Source of the DNA: an uncultured Methylococcaceae bacterium
GTDB taxonomy: Bacteria > Pseudomonadota > Gammaproteobacteria > Methylococcales > Methylococcaceae
Direction of reading: 5' to 3'
DNA length: 33,443 nt
Assembly: GCA_903859815.1 (NCBI GenBank)
Contig: CAIOOA010000034.1
Coordinates: forward strand, 1-33,443
The notes beneath the pieces were generated by a model. The model was given only the letters and a program-made list of their open reading frames with translations. It was not told the origin of the DNA and made no database searches. Below, one piece after another: positions 1 through 9,600 of the stretch (positions within the stretch are counted from its first letter, which is position 1; each line of letters begins with the position of its first letter). The position numbers and the translations under genes are program-made.

Positions 1-116
1 CGTTTTACCGAGAGTACGCGCTGTTCACGTGATTCTTTACTGTTGGCAGGATCATCGTCGCACAGACGATCCAATAAAGAAGGCTGCAAGCGTTCAGACG
101 GGAGTAATTCCGCCAT
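1..116 (-). CDS. tssE: TssE, T6SS baseplate protein (5' part only)
   Basis: Only the first 38 codons are inside the window; the gene runs off the left edge. The visible N-terminus begins [18 protein letters not shown] and continues with an acidic stretch and an ESREQR segment. This matches the start of TssE, the gp25-like baseplate wedge protein of type VI secretion systems. The start ATG overlaps the stop codon of tagJ by one base (TAATG), and GGAAG lies just upstream, so the two are probably translationally coupled. The tagJ-tssE order is that of H1-type clusters, where tssF, tssG and clpV usually follow. Identification rests on a short N-terminus plus context. Confidence 0.82.
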   Translation of the reverse strand, partial: MAELLPSERLQPSLLDRLCDDDPANSKESREQRVLSVK

Positions 117-913
117 TATTCTTCCATTGATTTGAATTCGATTAGACGCACATCCATTAGCGCATATTCATCGACATCTGTCGTTAATAGCCGCTGTCCA
201 AAACCTTTAAAAGTGCCTTCATATATTTCCTCCCATTCGGTTTTACGCGATAATTTAATAGTGGAATCTTCGGAGTTTTCTGAACCGGGATATCGAGTAG
301 GAATCAAGCCACTGGAACTCCCACCGTTGATCCATGTGAATTGAGCAGGCATCCATACCACATCACGAAGATCCTTTGGTTCTTCAATTTGAATGTTGCT
401 AATTTGCTGAAAAGGTATCCAATAATAACGACCATTCACAATTACCTCTAAAACCGGACCTAGTCGACTGTCCGCATCGGCTATCCAATTGAAATCCACT
501 CCATCTATCTTGCCTGACACTACATCGGCGGTTGCCAATGATTTATCGCGCATATGCTTGGCTTCCTGAAGATGACCTTCTGCATCCAAACGCAATGCTT
601 CCACCAGAAACACAACCCAAGGTTGCGGCTCGCCAAAAATCAGAGGAGTCCGTTTCCCAGCTAATACTTCCGTGCGGAAAGCCTCACACAAAACTGCCTC
701 GCGGTAGGTTTGCGCCATTAATAAATTAGTAGCATCAAGATCGCTCGCTACCTTTAGTTGGTTCAATGACCTTTCCCATTGTCCTAGAACCGTTAATAGT
801 TGAAAAAGAAATACACGATGCTTTGGGCTGGCTGGGTTTTCCCGAATCTGCTTTTGCAAATGGTCAAGAGACAAGGCCAATTTACCTTCTAGCAGATATT
901 GTTCGGCAGACAT
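116..913 (-). CDS. tagJ: TagJ/ImpE (SciE family) T6SS accessory protein
   Basis: A 265-residue cytoplasmic protein of the SciE/ImpE/TagJ family. The N-terminal half is helical and TPR-like ([18 protein letters not shown], repeated small/large helix pattern). The C-terminal half carries the family's [18 protein letters not shown] and GRYYWIPF segments. In Pseudomonas aeruginosa, TagJ binds the sheath protein TssB1 and is thought to assist sheath recycling; that role is known for the family and not shown here. The frame stays open to 976, but the start at 913 (MSAEQYLL) fits the family; an in-frame ATG three codons upstream is an alternative. The gene follows hcp after a 252-bp gap holding an inverted repeat, and ends in a TAATG overlap with tssE. 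Confidence 0.85.
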   Translation of the reverse strand: MSAEQYLLEGKLALSLDHLQKQIRENPASPKHRVFLFQLLTVLGQWERSLNQLKVASDLDATNLLMAQTYREAVLCEAFRTEVLAGKRTPLIFGEPQPWVVFLVEALRLDAEGHLQEAKHMRDKSLATADVVSGKIDGVDFNWIADADSRLGPVLEVIVNGRYYWIPFQQISNIQIEEPKDLRDVVWMPAQFTWINGGSSSGLIPTRYPGSENSEDSTIKLSRKTEWEEIYEGTFKGFGQRLLTTDVDEYALMDVRLIEFKSMEE

Positions 914-1078
914 GGTTTTCATCTTTATTTGCAACAGTCTATATATGATTTGATACAAAAAAGGCACGACATTCAACAGTCAATCCAAAATGCTTTTGTC
1001 CAATAGTTCGATAACAATTTACCGTAAAACAGGTACAAGCTTTATTTCTCGTCGAGTTTCATCGTAGCCGAAAACTCA

Positions 1079-1140
1079 GCTAGCTTTGCGCAAGACTCAT
1101 TCTTGAAGCGTAGCTAATTCCCTTAACTCGCAAAGCTAGC
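1079..1140. repeat. 12-bp perfect inverted repeat downstream of hcp
   Basis: GCTAGCTTTGCG at 1079-1090 is matched exactly by CGCAAAGCTAGC at 1129-1140, with 38 bp between. A shorter CAAGA/TCTTG pair lies inside the loop. It sits 25 bp past the hcp stop codon in the hcp-tagJ gap. No long T run follows on the transcribed strand, so it is not a classic intrinsic terminator. It could act as an attenuator or as an mRNA-stabilising hairpin that keeps hcp transcript abundant relative to tagJ-tssE. Confidence 0.7.
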
Positions 1141-1165
1141 CCTATGGAAAATGGCTAAAAAGCCA

Positions 1166-1660
1166 TTAACCTGCTGCCTCATTCTTTTCGATATTCCATG
1201 CGCATATTCCAGCAGAAGCCGTACTACCCTTCTCATCCTGCTTGAAGTATTCAAATTTCACTTCAGCAAAGTTAAGGGTGACATTTTCTGTCAGCTTGTC
1301 TTCACCTCCACTACCACCTGTTGAAACAGAGCTGATGATGACCTTCTTCATGGTTATTTCAATGTATTTTTGCTGTTTCTCCCCTGCTTTTCGCACTAAC
1401 AATTTGACCTCTGGAATATGCAAACCCTTGCAACAATTTAATTGAATTGCTGGGGTCGCACTGTCTATCCATTTAGTGAAGGAAAGATCCTGAACATTCA
1501 CCTTGCCGGCACCACCGCCGGAACCTGTATGGAAAGAGCCAGACTGGCTCATGCCCCAACTCCAAGCAAGTACATCTATATCCCCAGCTCCTGACTGGGC
1601 CGCATCCTGTGTCTCGCCCTTGATTTTGTCACCCATGTTGATAAACATGTCTACAGCCAT
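1166..1660 (-). CDS. hcp: Hcp (TssD), T6SS tube protein
   Basis: A 164-residue Hcp-family protein, the hexameric ring subunit that stacks into the T6SS inner tube and is secreted. Typical features are the AVDMFINMGDKIKGE start, the VLAWSWGMSQSG segment, the HIPEVKLLVRKAG core and a closing beta region with VTLNFAEVKFEYF. Length is normal for the family. Two adjacent cysteines at 76-77 (LNCCKGLHIPE) are slightly unusual, as many Hcp proteins carry a single Cys here. There is a clear GGAG ribosome site about 8 bases before the ATG. It lies 73 bp downstream of tssC, with a possible own promoter in that gap, and is followed by an inverted repeat. No C-terminal effector extension is present. Confidence 0.95.
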   Translation of the reverse strand: MAVDMFINMGDKIKGETQDAAQSGAGDIDVLAWSWGMSQSGSFHTGSGGGAGKVNVQDLSFTKWIDSATPAIQLNCCKGLHIPEVKLLVRKAGEKQQKYIEITMKKVIISSVSTGGSGGEDKLTENVTLNFAEVKFEYFKQDEKGSTASAGICAWNIEKNEAAG

Positions 1661-1696
1661 TTTTTTTCTCCAGTTAATGTTAAAAGATTAAAGTTT

Positions 1697-1726
1697 ATTG
1701 AAAAAATCCCTACAGTTATTTGCCAA
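1697..1726 (-). promoter_or_regulatory. possible hcp promoter
   Basis: In the tssC-hcp gap the minus strand reads TTGGCA (1721-1726), an 18-base spacer, then TTCAAT (1697-1702), about 37 bases before the hcp ATG. The -35 box is close to consensus and the -10 box matches only four of six. A separate promoter would fit the usual high demand for Hcp. This is a by-eye match only. Confidence 0.3.
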
Positions 1727-1733
1727 CGCCTTA

Positions 1734-3224
1734 TTATCCACCCTTGGCTGATGGCAATTTGGATACTAAACGTAAAGATACGGTCAGACCCTCAAGCTGA
1801 TAATGTGGTCTTAAGAAAAATTTAGAGGAATAGTATCCAGGGTTGCCTTCAACTTCCTCGACTACTACCTCTGCGGCTGCCAATGGCTTTTTTGACTTGG
1901 TAATCTCACTGGAGTTGGCAGGGTCTCCATCCACATACTGTTTTATCCAATTACCCAACCATCTTTCCATATCGTCGCGTTCCTTAAATGAACCAATTTT
2001 GTCCCTAACAATACATTTCAAGTAATGGGCAAAACGGCAGGTCGCAAATAAGTAGGGTAGACGTGCCGCCAAATTGGCGTTGGCGGTGGCATCAGGGTCT
2101 TCATATTCGGCTGGCTTTTGCAACGATTGCGCACCGATGAAAGCGGCGAAGTCGGAGTTCTTCTTATGAATGAGCGGCATGAAGCCAGACTTGGCCAATT
2201 CTGCCTCGCGGCGGTCACTGATGGCAATTTCCGTCGGGCATTTCATATCCACGCCACCGTCGTCGGTCGGAAAAGCATGGACAGGAAGATTCTCCACTGC
2301 GCCACCCGATTCGACACCGCGTATCCTAGAGCACCATCCGTAAAGTTTGAATGAGCGGTTAATGTTGGTTGCCATCGCATAGGCAGAATTGGCCCAGCTA
2401 TATTTGCTGCTGTCGGCCCCCGAGGTGTCCTCCTCAAATACGAATTCATCAACTGGATTGGTTTTTTCGCCGTAGGGAAGTCTAGCCAAGAAACGCGGCA
2501 TGGCTAGACCGATATAACGGGAGTCTTCCGAGTCCCGCAAAGACCGCCAAGCGGCATAGTCGGGGGTTGAAAATATTTTAGTTAAATCACGCGGATTAGC
2601 CAGTTCGCTCCAAGACTCCATTTGCAAAGTGGTCGGTGATACACCAGATATGAACGGACTATGGCTGGCGGCGGAAATCTGGGCAATTTGAGTCAACAGT
2701 TCCACATCAGGCGGAGAGTGATCAAAATGATAATCCCCCACCAAGCAACCAAAAGGCTCGCCGCCGAACTGCCCAAACTCCTCTTCATAGATCTTTTTGA
2801 ACAACGGGCTTTGATCCCATGAGATTCCCTTGTATTTTTTCAGAGTCTTCGCCAAATCCTTTTTCGAGATATTCATAACCCTGATTTTGAGCATTTCATC
2901 GGTCTCGGTGTTGTTCACCATATAATGCAAACCCCGCCATGCGCTTTCCAGTTTTTGGAATTCCGAGTTGTGCAAGATCAAGTTAACCTGATCGGTTAGC
3001 TTGCGGTCGATTTCGGCAATGATATTCTGGATACTTTTGATCGTATCGTCAGAAATTTTGTTGACATCCTTGAGCACATACTCGGCTAGGGTTGAAACCG
3101 CCGATTCCACCTCTTCTTTTGCCCGATCCGATTTAGGTTTGAATTCTTTGTTAAGAAGTGACGAAAAGTCGCTTGCCTCAGTCAATCCGACTTCGGCTTG
3201 TTGTTGGGTTTCCAGTTCAGCCAT
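1734..3224 (-). CDS. tssC: TssC (ImpC/VipB), large sheath subunit
   Basis: A 496-residue TssC, the large subunit of the contractile T6SS sheath. With TssB it polymerises around the Hcp tube in the cytoplasm. Family hallmarks are visible: the helical N-terminus, FQKLESAWRGLHYMV near residue 90, the GEPFGCLVGDY segment, PRFLARLPYG, GFMPLIHKKNSDFAAFIG, and a C-terminal FFLRPHYQLEGLTVSLRLV strand region that forms the sheath core. Length is typical. It starts 3 bases after the tssB stop codon, and a strong AGGAGG lies 8 bases before the ATG, overlapping the end of tssB. Tight coupling of the two sheath genes is usual. Confidence 0.96.
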   Translation of the reverse strand: MAELETQQQAEVGLTEASDFSSLLNKEFKPKSDRAKEEVESAVSTLAEYVLKDVNKISDDTIKSIQNIIAEIDRKLTDQVNLILHNSEFQKLESAWRGLHYMVNNTETDEMLKIRVMNISKKDLAKTLKKYKGISWDQSPLFKKIYEEEFGQFGGEPFGCLVGDYHFDHSPPDVELLTQIAQISAASHSPFISGVSPTTLQMESWSELANPRDLTKIFSTPDYAAWRSLRDSEDSRYIGLAMPRFLARLPYGEKTNPVDEFVFEEDTSGADSSKYSWANSAYAMATNINRSFKLYGWCSRIRGVESGGAVENLPVHAFPTDDGGVDMKCPTEIAISDRREAELAKSGFMPLIHKKNSDFAAFIGAQSLQKPAEYEDPDATANANLAARLPYLFATCRFAHYLKCIVRDKIGSFKERDDMERWLGNWIKQYVDGDPANSSEITKSKKPLAAAEVVVEEVEGNPGYYSSKFFLRPHYQLEGLTVSLRLVSKLPSAKGG

Positions 3225-3227
3225 GGT

Positions 3228-3743
3228 TTATTCCTCCTTTGGCGCATCTGCAGTGGGTTTAGGTGCTGAGGCCAATGCTTGCAACAAGGCAGGGTCTTTT
3301 AAGATGTTGCCGATGAGTTCCTCAGCCCCCGATTTGCCGTCCATATAGGTAATCAAATTGGAAAGCTGGGTTCGTGCATTGAGTAGTTCCTTTAACCCGT
3401 CGACTTTTGCTGCGATGGCCGCAGGCGAAAAATCGTCCATGCTTGCGAAGGTAAGGTCAACATTCAGGTTACCCTCGCCAGTCAAGGTATTGGGTACTTG
3501 AAAAGCCACACGCGGTTTCATGGATTTTAATCGTTCATCGAAATTGTCCACATCAATTTCCAGCAACTTACGGTCGCCTACGGGGGGCAATGGTTCCGAA
3601 GGGTTGCCCGAAAGATCCGCTAACACCCCCATGACGAAGGGCAATTGAACTTTCTTTTGAGAACCGTAAAGTTCCACATCATATTCAATTTGAACGCGTG
3701 GAGCACGATTTCGTGCTATAAATTTCTGACTGCTTTGCGCCAT
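3228..3743 (-). CDS. tssB: TssB (ImpB/VipA), small sheath subunit
   Basis: A 171-residue TssB, the small sheath subunit that pairs with TssC. Diagnostic stretches are NRAPRVQIEYDVELYG near the N-terminus, LPFVMGVLADLSG, VDNFDERLKSMKPRVAF and LTFASMDDFSPAAIA. The C-terminal tail is acidic and rich in Ala/Pro/Glu. It lies directly upstream of tssC with a 3-base gap and 51 bp downstream of tssA, so tssA-tssB-tssC probably form one transcript. It is the expected partner of TagJ in clusters of this type. Confidence 0.96.
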   Translation of the reverse strand: MAQSSQKFIARNRAPRVQIEYDVELYGSQKKVQLPFVMGVLADLSGNPSEPLPPVGDRKLLEIDVDNFDERLKSMKPRVAFQVPNTLTGEGNLNVDLTFASMDDFSPAAIAAKVDGLKELLNARTQLSNLITYMDGKSGAEELIGNILKDPALLQALASAPKPTADAPKEE

Positions 3744-3794
3744 TTTAGACCCCTAATGAGTTTATATTAAACAAAATATACACTTGTGTTAGTA

Positions 3795-4835
3795 TTATTG
3801 CGAATTTGTACCCGTGATTTTCTCTGCCTCGCTGACACCGCTGGGTGCCAAATCCTGAAGAATTTCCAAAAAATCCATAGTGACCAAACGTTTCGCCCTT
3901 TGCACCAACATTGGCACCGGACTGGATGGCTCATTGGTCTTATAATACTCGCAAATTAAGTCCAATGCGCGAACTACATCTTTGCGGTTATTGATACAGT
4001 CGATTTGCCCCACCTTTGCTTGTTTTGCGCTCACAACCCCAACCACTTCTTGGTTTTCGGTTCCTTCGCCACTCGCATTTTCATTCAACCCCAGATGTTC
4101 CATTTGCTCACCAACAAAGTGCAATGCTTGTTTCAGCATATCCCTGATAGCCGCAAAACTAGGGGCATTGCCCACGCCGACTTGTTGAGTAATGAAGTTT
4201 TCGATGGCGTTCACATCACTCAAGCAATTACTTAGTGCTTCGTGTGTGGTTTTCACGCTTTCTGGTGTCACATCGGAAAACGCCCCTTGGATCAATGTCA
4301 ATTGAGGGGGTGTTTGCCCTGCTGGGGGCGACATTTTGCCAGTGGCTAACTCTATGTCCCGCAACGAAAAACGTCCCACTGCACGGGACTCCACCAAGGG
4401 TGCGTTGAGCAGGGGGAGAAGCATGGTATCTCTGTCGCACAAGCCTAACAGAATGTTGATCCGGTTAGTCGGGTCGTTGTCATCCTCTGGGTCAAGCTGG
4501 GGGTGAATAGTGTCCCAGTATGTCTCCACGCTTTGTCGCAAGAGTGACAGGCTATTTTGCAAACCAGCCAATCCTTCCAGATTCAAATCCGTTCGAGCCA
4601 ATTCAACCAATAGGCGTAGGTCGCGGGTCCTTTGCATCAGTTCCAAAACCATCTTCCTAAGGTTTTTCCAATTGGGTGGCTGTGAGGATTCTACCGTCCC
4701 TCCAACTTGCTTTTCCGGCGTTCCCTTAGCCTCAATTTCCATGGCCGTGAAAGCAGGATCGTATTCTAAGTTTTCCCCACAGGGTGCATCTTCGGAAACA
4801 ACTTTTAGCAATGAATCGATGTCTAGCGAAGCCAA
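3795..4835 (-). CDS. tssA: TssA (ImpA N-domain), T6SS cap/baseplate protein
   Basis: A 346-residue TssA of the short TssA1-like kind. The ImpA N-terminal domain occupies roughly the first third: ASLDIDSLLKVVSEDAPCGE, then NWKNLRKMVLELMQRTRDLR, and YWDTIHPQLDPEDDNDPTNR. TssA recruits or caps the growing sheath at the baseplate. The frame is open further upstream (to 4904), but those residues are unlike the family. The TTG at 4835, preceded by AGGAG at 7 bases, gives the canonical N-terminus. A 166-bp gap separates it from tagF-pppA upstream and may hold a promoter, although I see no strong consensus there. It heads the tssA-tssB-tssC group. Confidence 0.92.
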   Translation of the reverse strand: MASLDIDSLLKVVSEDAPCGENLEYDPAFTAMEIEAKGTPEKQVGGTVESSQPPNWKNLRKMVLELMQRTRDLRLLVELARTDLNLEGLAGLQNSLSLLRQSVETYWDTIHPQLDPEDDNDPTNRINILLGLCDRDTMLLPLLNAPLVESRAVGRFSLRDIELATGKMSPPAGQTPPQLTLIQGAFSDVTPESVKTTHEALSNCLSDVNAIENFITQQVGVGNAPSFAAIRDMLKQALHFVGEQMEHLGLNENASGEGTENQEVVGVVSAKQAKVGQIDCINNRKDVVRALDLICEYYKTNEPSSPVPMLVQRAKRLVTMDFLEILQDLAPSGVSEAEKITGTNSQ

Positions 4836-4842
4836 GTTAACT

Positions 4843-4847
4843 CTCCT
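4843..4847 (-). promoter_or_regulatory. ribosome binding site that fixes the TTG start of tssA
   Basis: The minus strand reads AGGAG, seven bases, then TTG at 4835. The upstream in-frame ATG at 4904 has no comparable site, and the 23 residues it would add do not resemble TssA. This decides for the TTG start. Confidence 0.75.
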
Positions 4848-5001
4848 ACTTTTTTCAGTGAATTGTGTTGCTGCAAAAACTTGGAATAATCTTGTCCACT
4901 GCAATTTTAGACTAAGTTAGCGAATGAAGGTAAGTGAAAATTACCCATTGGGAATATCAACCAAGCTTTAACTTCTAAATTTATGGAGAGCTATATCCAC
5001 T

Positions 5002-6600
5002 CTACAATAACTCCCCCCTGTCCGGGCAAATTGACTCGGTCACCAAGACCGTGACATTGTCTCTTGCCCCCCGTTTCTCTGCTTGCTCAATCAGGACTTT
5101 AGCGATATTTTCTTTGGCAGTTTCCCTAAACAATGCCTCGATTTCATCCCGAGTCAATTCTTTATCCAAGCCATCACTGCACAAAAGGTATAAATCGCCG
5201 TCTTGAGCCAGGCATTCCCCACGGGACAATTGTAAAGAATCGCTTGCCCCCACTGCGCGGGTGATAATATTACAACGGCCCGATTCAGCCAAATCCGTGG
5301 GGCTGATCAAGCCTTCGCGTGCAAAGTCGTCAAATAGTGAGTGGTCTTGCGTCAATTGTTCCAATTTGCCATCGCGAAATCGGTAGAGACGGCTGTCGCC
5401 TGCCCATAGATATAAACATTGATTGCCTTGTGCCAGAAGCACAACAACGGTGCTTCCGATGATTTGGTTCTCCTCACCGCTTTCGGCGGCTAACTTGCAA
5501 AGCTCGGTATTGACGCCCTGTAATGATTTATCAACATTATTTGCAAATTCTTGAAGATTGATGGAAAGCTCCACTGATGACAGGGCTTCAACAATGGCTT
5601 GACTCGCAACATCGCCGGCCTTATGCCCGCCCATGCCGTCGGCGACGGCCCATAAGCCATTCTCTGATTTGTCGATCATGGCATCTTCATTTATTTTGCG
5701 ACGCATACCCACGACACTTAATCCCCAAGCTTGCCATCGCCATTCCACCCGGGGTTTGCGTGGGCGCGTAATCACTTCTTGATCAAAAAAAGACAGAACG
5801 TTGCCGGATGTGTCTTGCTTGTTGGGTTCGATAGGTTTGGCAACTTGCTGCGAAGAACTGCGGACAGCGCCACATTGTAAAGCCCAACCCCGCTGCACCC
5901 ATTCACCCGTCAACAAGGCAGCAAAAGTATCGATTGGGGGCAATCCGTCGCACACTAACAGTGTAGGGTTGATGCTGTCTGAATCCAGCGGGCTCCAAAA
6001 GCTGTGCAAAGGTGCAAATTGGCTCAGCAAGGAAGCAGACAATTCCATGAATGCGGAAGGTTCCAAACCGAAGTTTTCGGTGCCAACATGAAATGCTAGT
6101 CTCCCTTGTTTTGAACCCGGTGAAGCTGGCGTGTTCACTTTAGGGCAGATTGGCGAGAAACTAGGGGCTTTGATGGCTTGCAAACGCTGATCGATTATAT
6201 CCACGCTTAGACCATCCAAGCAGGACAGGGCGAGTTTCTCCAACTCGCCAAACCATGATTCCCCTTCTTTAGTGCCGAATAGATAGGTTAAGTTTTCTGG
6301 GTCGGCAAGAGAAAATGCCAATGTTAGTGGAAAATGCCGGTTGACTTTGTCCACACTGGGCATTAAAACCCCCGCCCACGCATTTTCGCCACATAAACCG
6401 GGGCTTAGGCCAAAACGCCATATGGGTGAAAACAAGTAGGTGTCTAGCCAGAACTCACCCAGTTGTTCCCGGCTTGCGGCAATTGCGCTTTGTAACCAGC
6501 CGTCCCAAACCGACACGAAAGACTTAGGCAAGCGACGGGTTACAAAGTCGCCTAAAACAGGCAATTTGCCATAGAATCCCTGCTGCGTCACCGCACTCAT
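5002..6600 (-). CDS. tagF-pppA: TagF-PppA fusion: T6SS repressor joined to PP2C phosphatase
   Basis: A 532-residue two-domain protein. Residues 1-245 are TagF/ImpM: GFYGKLPVLGDFVTRRLP, WRFGLSPGLCG, GVLMPSVDKVNRHFPLT. Residues 290-525 are a PP2C-type Ser/Thr phosphatase with its metal-binding motifs intact: NEDA 304-307, DGMGGH 321-326, AGDSR 400-404, CSDGL 474-478 and ARDN 512-515. PppA removes the threonine phosphates that PpkA-type kinases add to switch T6SS on, and TagF represses assembly independently of phosphorylation. A single-polypeptide TagF-PppA is known in Agrobacterium tumefaciens. The start ATG overlaps the tssM stop by one base (TAATG), with CGGAG 9 bases upstream. The linker at about 246-289 is polar and probably flexible. 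Confidence 0.93.
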   Translation of the reverse strand: MSAVTQQGFYGKLPVLGDFVTRRLPKSFVSVWDGWLQSAIAASREQLGEFWLDTYLFSPIWRFGLSPGLCGENAWAGVLMPSVDKVNRHFPLTLAFSLADPENLTYLFGTKEGESWFGELEKLALSCLDGLSVDIIDQRLQAIKAPSFSPICPKVNTPASPGSKQGRLAFHVGTENFGLEPSAFMELSASLLSQFAPLHSFWSPLDSDSINPTLLVCDGLPPIDTFAALLTGEWVQRGWALQCGAVRSSSQQVAKPIEPNKQDTSGNVLSFFDQEVITRPRKPRVEWRWQAWGLSVVGMRRKINEDAMIDKSENGLWAVADGMGGHKAGDVASQAIVEALSSVELSINLQEFANNVDKSLQGVNTELCKLAAESGEENQIIGSTVVVLLAQGNQCLYLWAGDSRLYRFRDGKLEQLTQDHSLFDDFAREGLISPTDLAESGRCNIITRAVGASDSLQLSRGECLAQDGDLYLLCSDGLDKELTRDEIEALFRETAKENIAKVLIEQAEKRGARDNVTVLVTESICPDRGELL

Positions 6601-9600
6601 TACAATGACTCCGGGCAGCGAAAATTGAATGAGTCACCTAGGCTGAAAGGGTTGTTCACGCTGACTGTCCGCAGTTCAAACCGCGCGGATAAGCCTTCGG
6701 CTTGAAAAGTCAGATTGAATTGATCCTGCCCACCTGCGGAAATTAAGTTTGAGGTGTCAAACAGGCGAAACATGGCCCAGGGGCCTTCTTTGCTAAGTAC
6801 GGCTTGGCTTTTGTCTGGTTTTTCAAACACGACACGAGCGCCTGAACCGGATGCTTGCCCCGGCCACTGAATTCTGGTCACTTGCTCGGCACCGTGCCGG
6901 TACACAATTTCTTGACCTTCAATGAAAAGGTGGAAGCTGTCAGCGTTTGGGTCAAGTTCCAGCGGTTTCAAATCGAACTGGACGACGGGCATTTGGCCTC
7001 CGCCGGAGAAAAAAGCATCGCGTATCTTTGCAGCAAGCTGAAATTCGTAGATAGTTGTTGGCGATAGGGTAGGGGTTGGCCCATTAGAGGGTTTTTGACG
7101 CCACTGAGCGCCTGAAGTATCGACTAAATCTTTCATTACGGCTTGGAAAAATTGATCCATGATGCCGTTCGGAGAAAAAAATTTGCTGAAATCAGCCAGT
7201 GGGGTGTCTTGCTGGCTGCTTTTCACAAAGGGGTAACGCCCTGAGAATGCAGTCTTGCATCGAGATGCCCCACCTCCATCAGACCCTGCACCCCCGCCCC
7301 CGCCTCCGCCGTCCCCGGCGGCGCCTCCTGCAACGCCGAGTTCCTTTAATTTTTTGTTAGCTTCTGCTTGTTTCTTTTGGGCTTCTTCCTGCTTCTTTTG
7401 CGCTTCTTCTTTTTTGGCCTTTTCCATTGCCTGCGCAGCTTCCTGTTGCCCTAATTTTAACCCTGAGTCAGTCAATGACATTAGCCAGCTTCTAACCGGT
7501 TCAGGCAAACGTGCAAAGTCGAGTTTTGCCTGCCCAACCACATCACTTCCGCTCCCTGTCCCTTTTTGCATTTGCGCTCCGCCGCCCGTCTGCATGAAGT
7601 AATCCCTAAGTTCCTTGGCTTTGTTCAAAACGGTATCCAAAGGAACCGGTTTGTCTGCATCCCCGCGAACCAGTAAATTTAAACTTTGAAAGTAATTTTC
7701 CAATACCCTGACAGGGTCGGCTGATGAAGTGGCATCAAACCCCGCGACTTGCTTGGCGGCTTCAAGCAATTTACGGGTTTGGTCATCTGGCGGTATTGCG
7801 ATTTTCCCGCCTGCCTGGGATAACATTGACGAAACTTTGGTTAAAGAGGTGTTTTTTTCAACCGCCTGCAACAAAGTCCGCAAGGGTGAGTCGGGTCTGG
7901 ATAAAACATCCAACAGGTTGATGGTTTGGCTCATGTTTTGAGATGGAAGCAACTTGATCCCATCCAGCATTCCAGACCAGTATTTCTGGTAATCGCGTAA
8001 ATAGAGAAGTTTGATTTTCTCGTGTAACCGATCGATCTCCCTGGGGTCGGAGGCAGACTCTGGCATTCCCAACACCCAGTTTTGTTCCATGCAAGCTTTC
8101 ACAAACGGAACACTCGTTTTTAAAAACTCCCCATATCCCCAAGCCGTATACAATCCCGGAATTAATGCATAGCCCTTGTCCTTCCCATCTGGCAAGGCAA
8201 ACGCTTTTTGACCGTTGGGTTTGAGGGCTTCCAATAAATTAAAATCATGGGAATGGTCGCTGGCCCCCATCTCGGTTTGCAAACTCTTATAGCACTCCTG
8301 TTCCGGGGCGACTTGGGTAAGGCTGGCCCGTGCCGACGAAATGAGGTTTTGGTCCAATTGAGTTCCATCCAGCTTCAATTGCAACAGGTTGTTCAAATGT
8401 GCTGTCAGTTTGGCGATGGTGTCCGGTTCTCCGTTGAATGTCACTTCCCAGTCCGCCCTGACAACGGCATCCACCACTTTAGGGTCTAGTTTTTCAGGCT
8501 GACCCAGCATAAGGTATGCCTTTAACAACAAACCATCCGGTTTTGCACTGATCCGATCCCCCAAGCGGCTGACGATTGAGGGCAAGAAATAGCCACGTAG
8601 CAGTTCCTCGTAAGCATCGTCTGCACCCGCCTCCAACTTGCCCCCTTGATAAAGGCCAAAGTGAGACAGAAAGCCAGTTTCATCCCAGATGCCTTTGACG
8701 GCCAACAAGGCGTCCAGTTTTGGCAACAACCGTTTGAAATTGGAAAGTGAATCGGTAGGTGTTGCATCGACTGCCTGATACGAGGCGATTTGTTCTTCCG
8801 TTTTGGCGATAGCGCTTTTATTCGATTGATAGCTGATGACCCATAGACCAATGACACCCAAGGTCAATATTGCAGCGCTTGCCAAGGCAACAATCTGCAT
8901 TAACTTCTGCCGCCGTTCAACCCGAGGGTCGGCTCCGGCCAGTTCGGCTTCGGGGAATACCACCTCTTTCAGCAACCGGGTAAGGAAGAAACTCTTGCCT
9001 CGTCCGCTATACATAGGGCTAGACTGACGGTCCAGTTTGAATGCACCGGCTAGGATGCCCATGATTCGGTCAATCGGTGTTCCCTCTTGGGTTCCGCTGG
9101 TAAAATAAATACCTCTTAGCAAAAATGCTTGCTCAAACCGATTGGGCGAAAATGCCTTTTGTAAAAAGCCGTTCATGCTGGGTTTCAACAGCGCCATTTG
9201 CTGGGGAAAATCCAGTATTTGGCTACGGCGCTGGAGGTCGCGTTCTTCCTGAATGCGAGTGAGTGTCCGACTGTTCAGCCGTTGCAACAGTTCGTCGAAG
9301 GCAGCGTCGAATTTCTCCAGCCAATTCTGGGGATGGTCAGGATCATCGGCGGGGAAAGTTTCCCCCCAAACTTGCTCACGATCATCCTGAGAAAAATCGG
9401 CGAAAAAATCGTTGAACCCCGCCACCAAATCAGTTTTGGTGAACATCATGTAGATTGGTAGGCGAACCCCCAATAGTTCGTACAATTCTTGGACTCGACG
9501 ACGTACAGCAGCGGCATGTTGATTGCGCTCCTCCTCAGTTTGCTGAAGCAAGTCCGAGAGACTCAAGGTCACCAAAACGCCATTGAGCGGACGGCGAGGG

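Noticed and set aside
1079-1140. Inverted repeat as a Rho-independent terminator
   Set aside because: The loop is 38 bases and no U tract follows on the minus strand, so the standard form is absent.
7255-7602. Plus-strand open frame rich in proline
   Set aside because: It is the antisense shadow of the glycine-rich linker of tssM; the composition mirrors the Gly codons.
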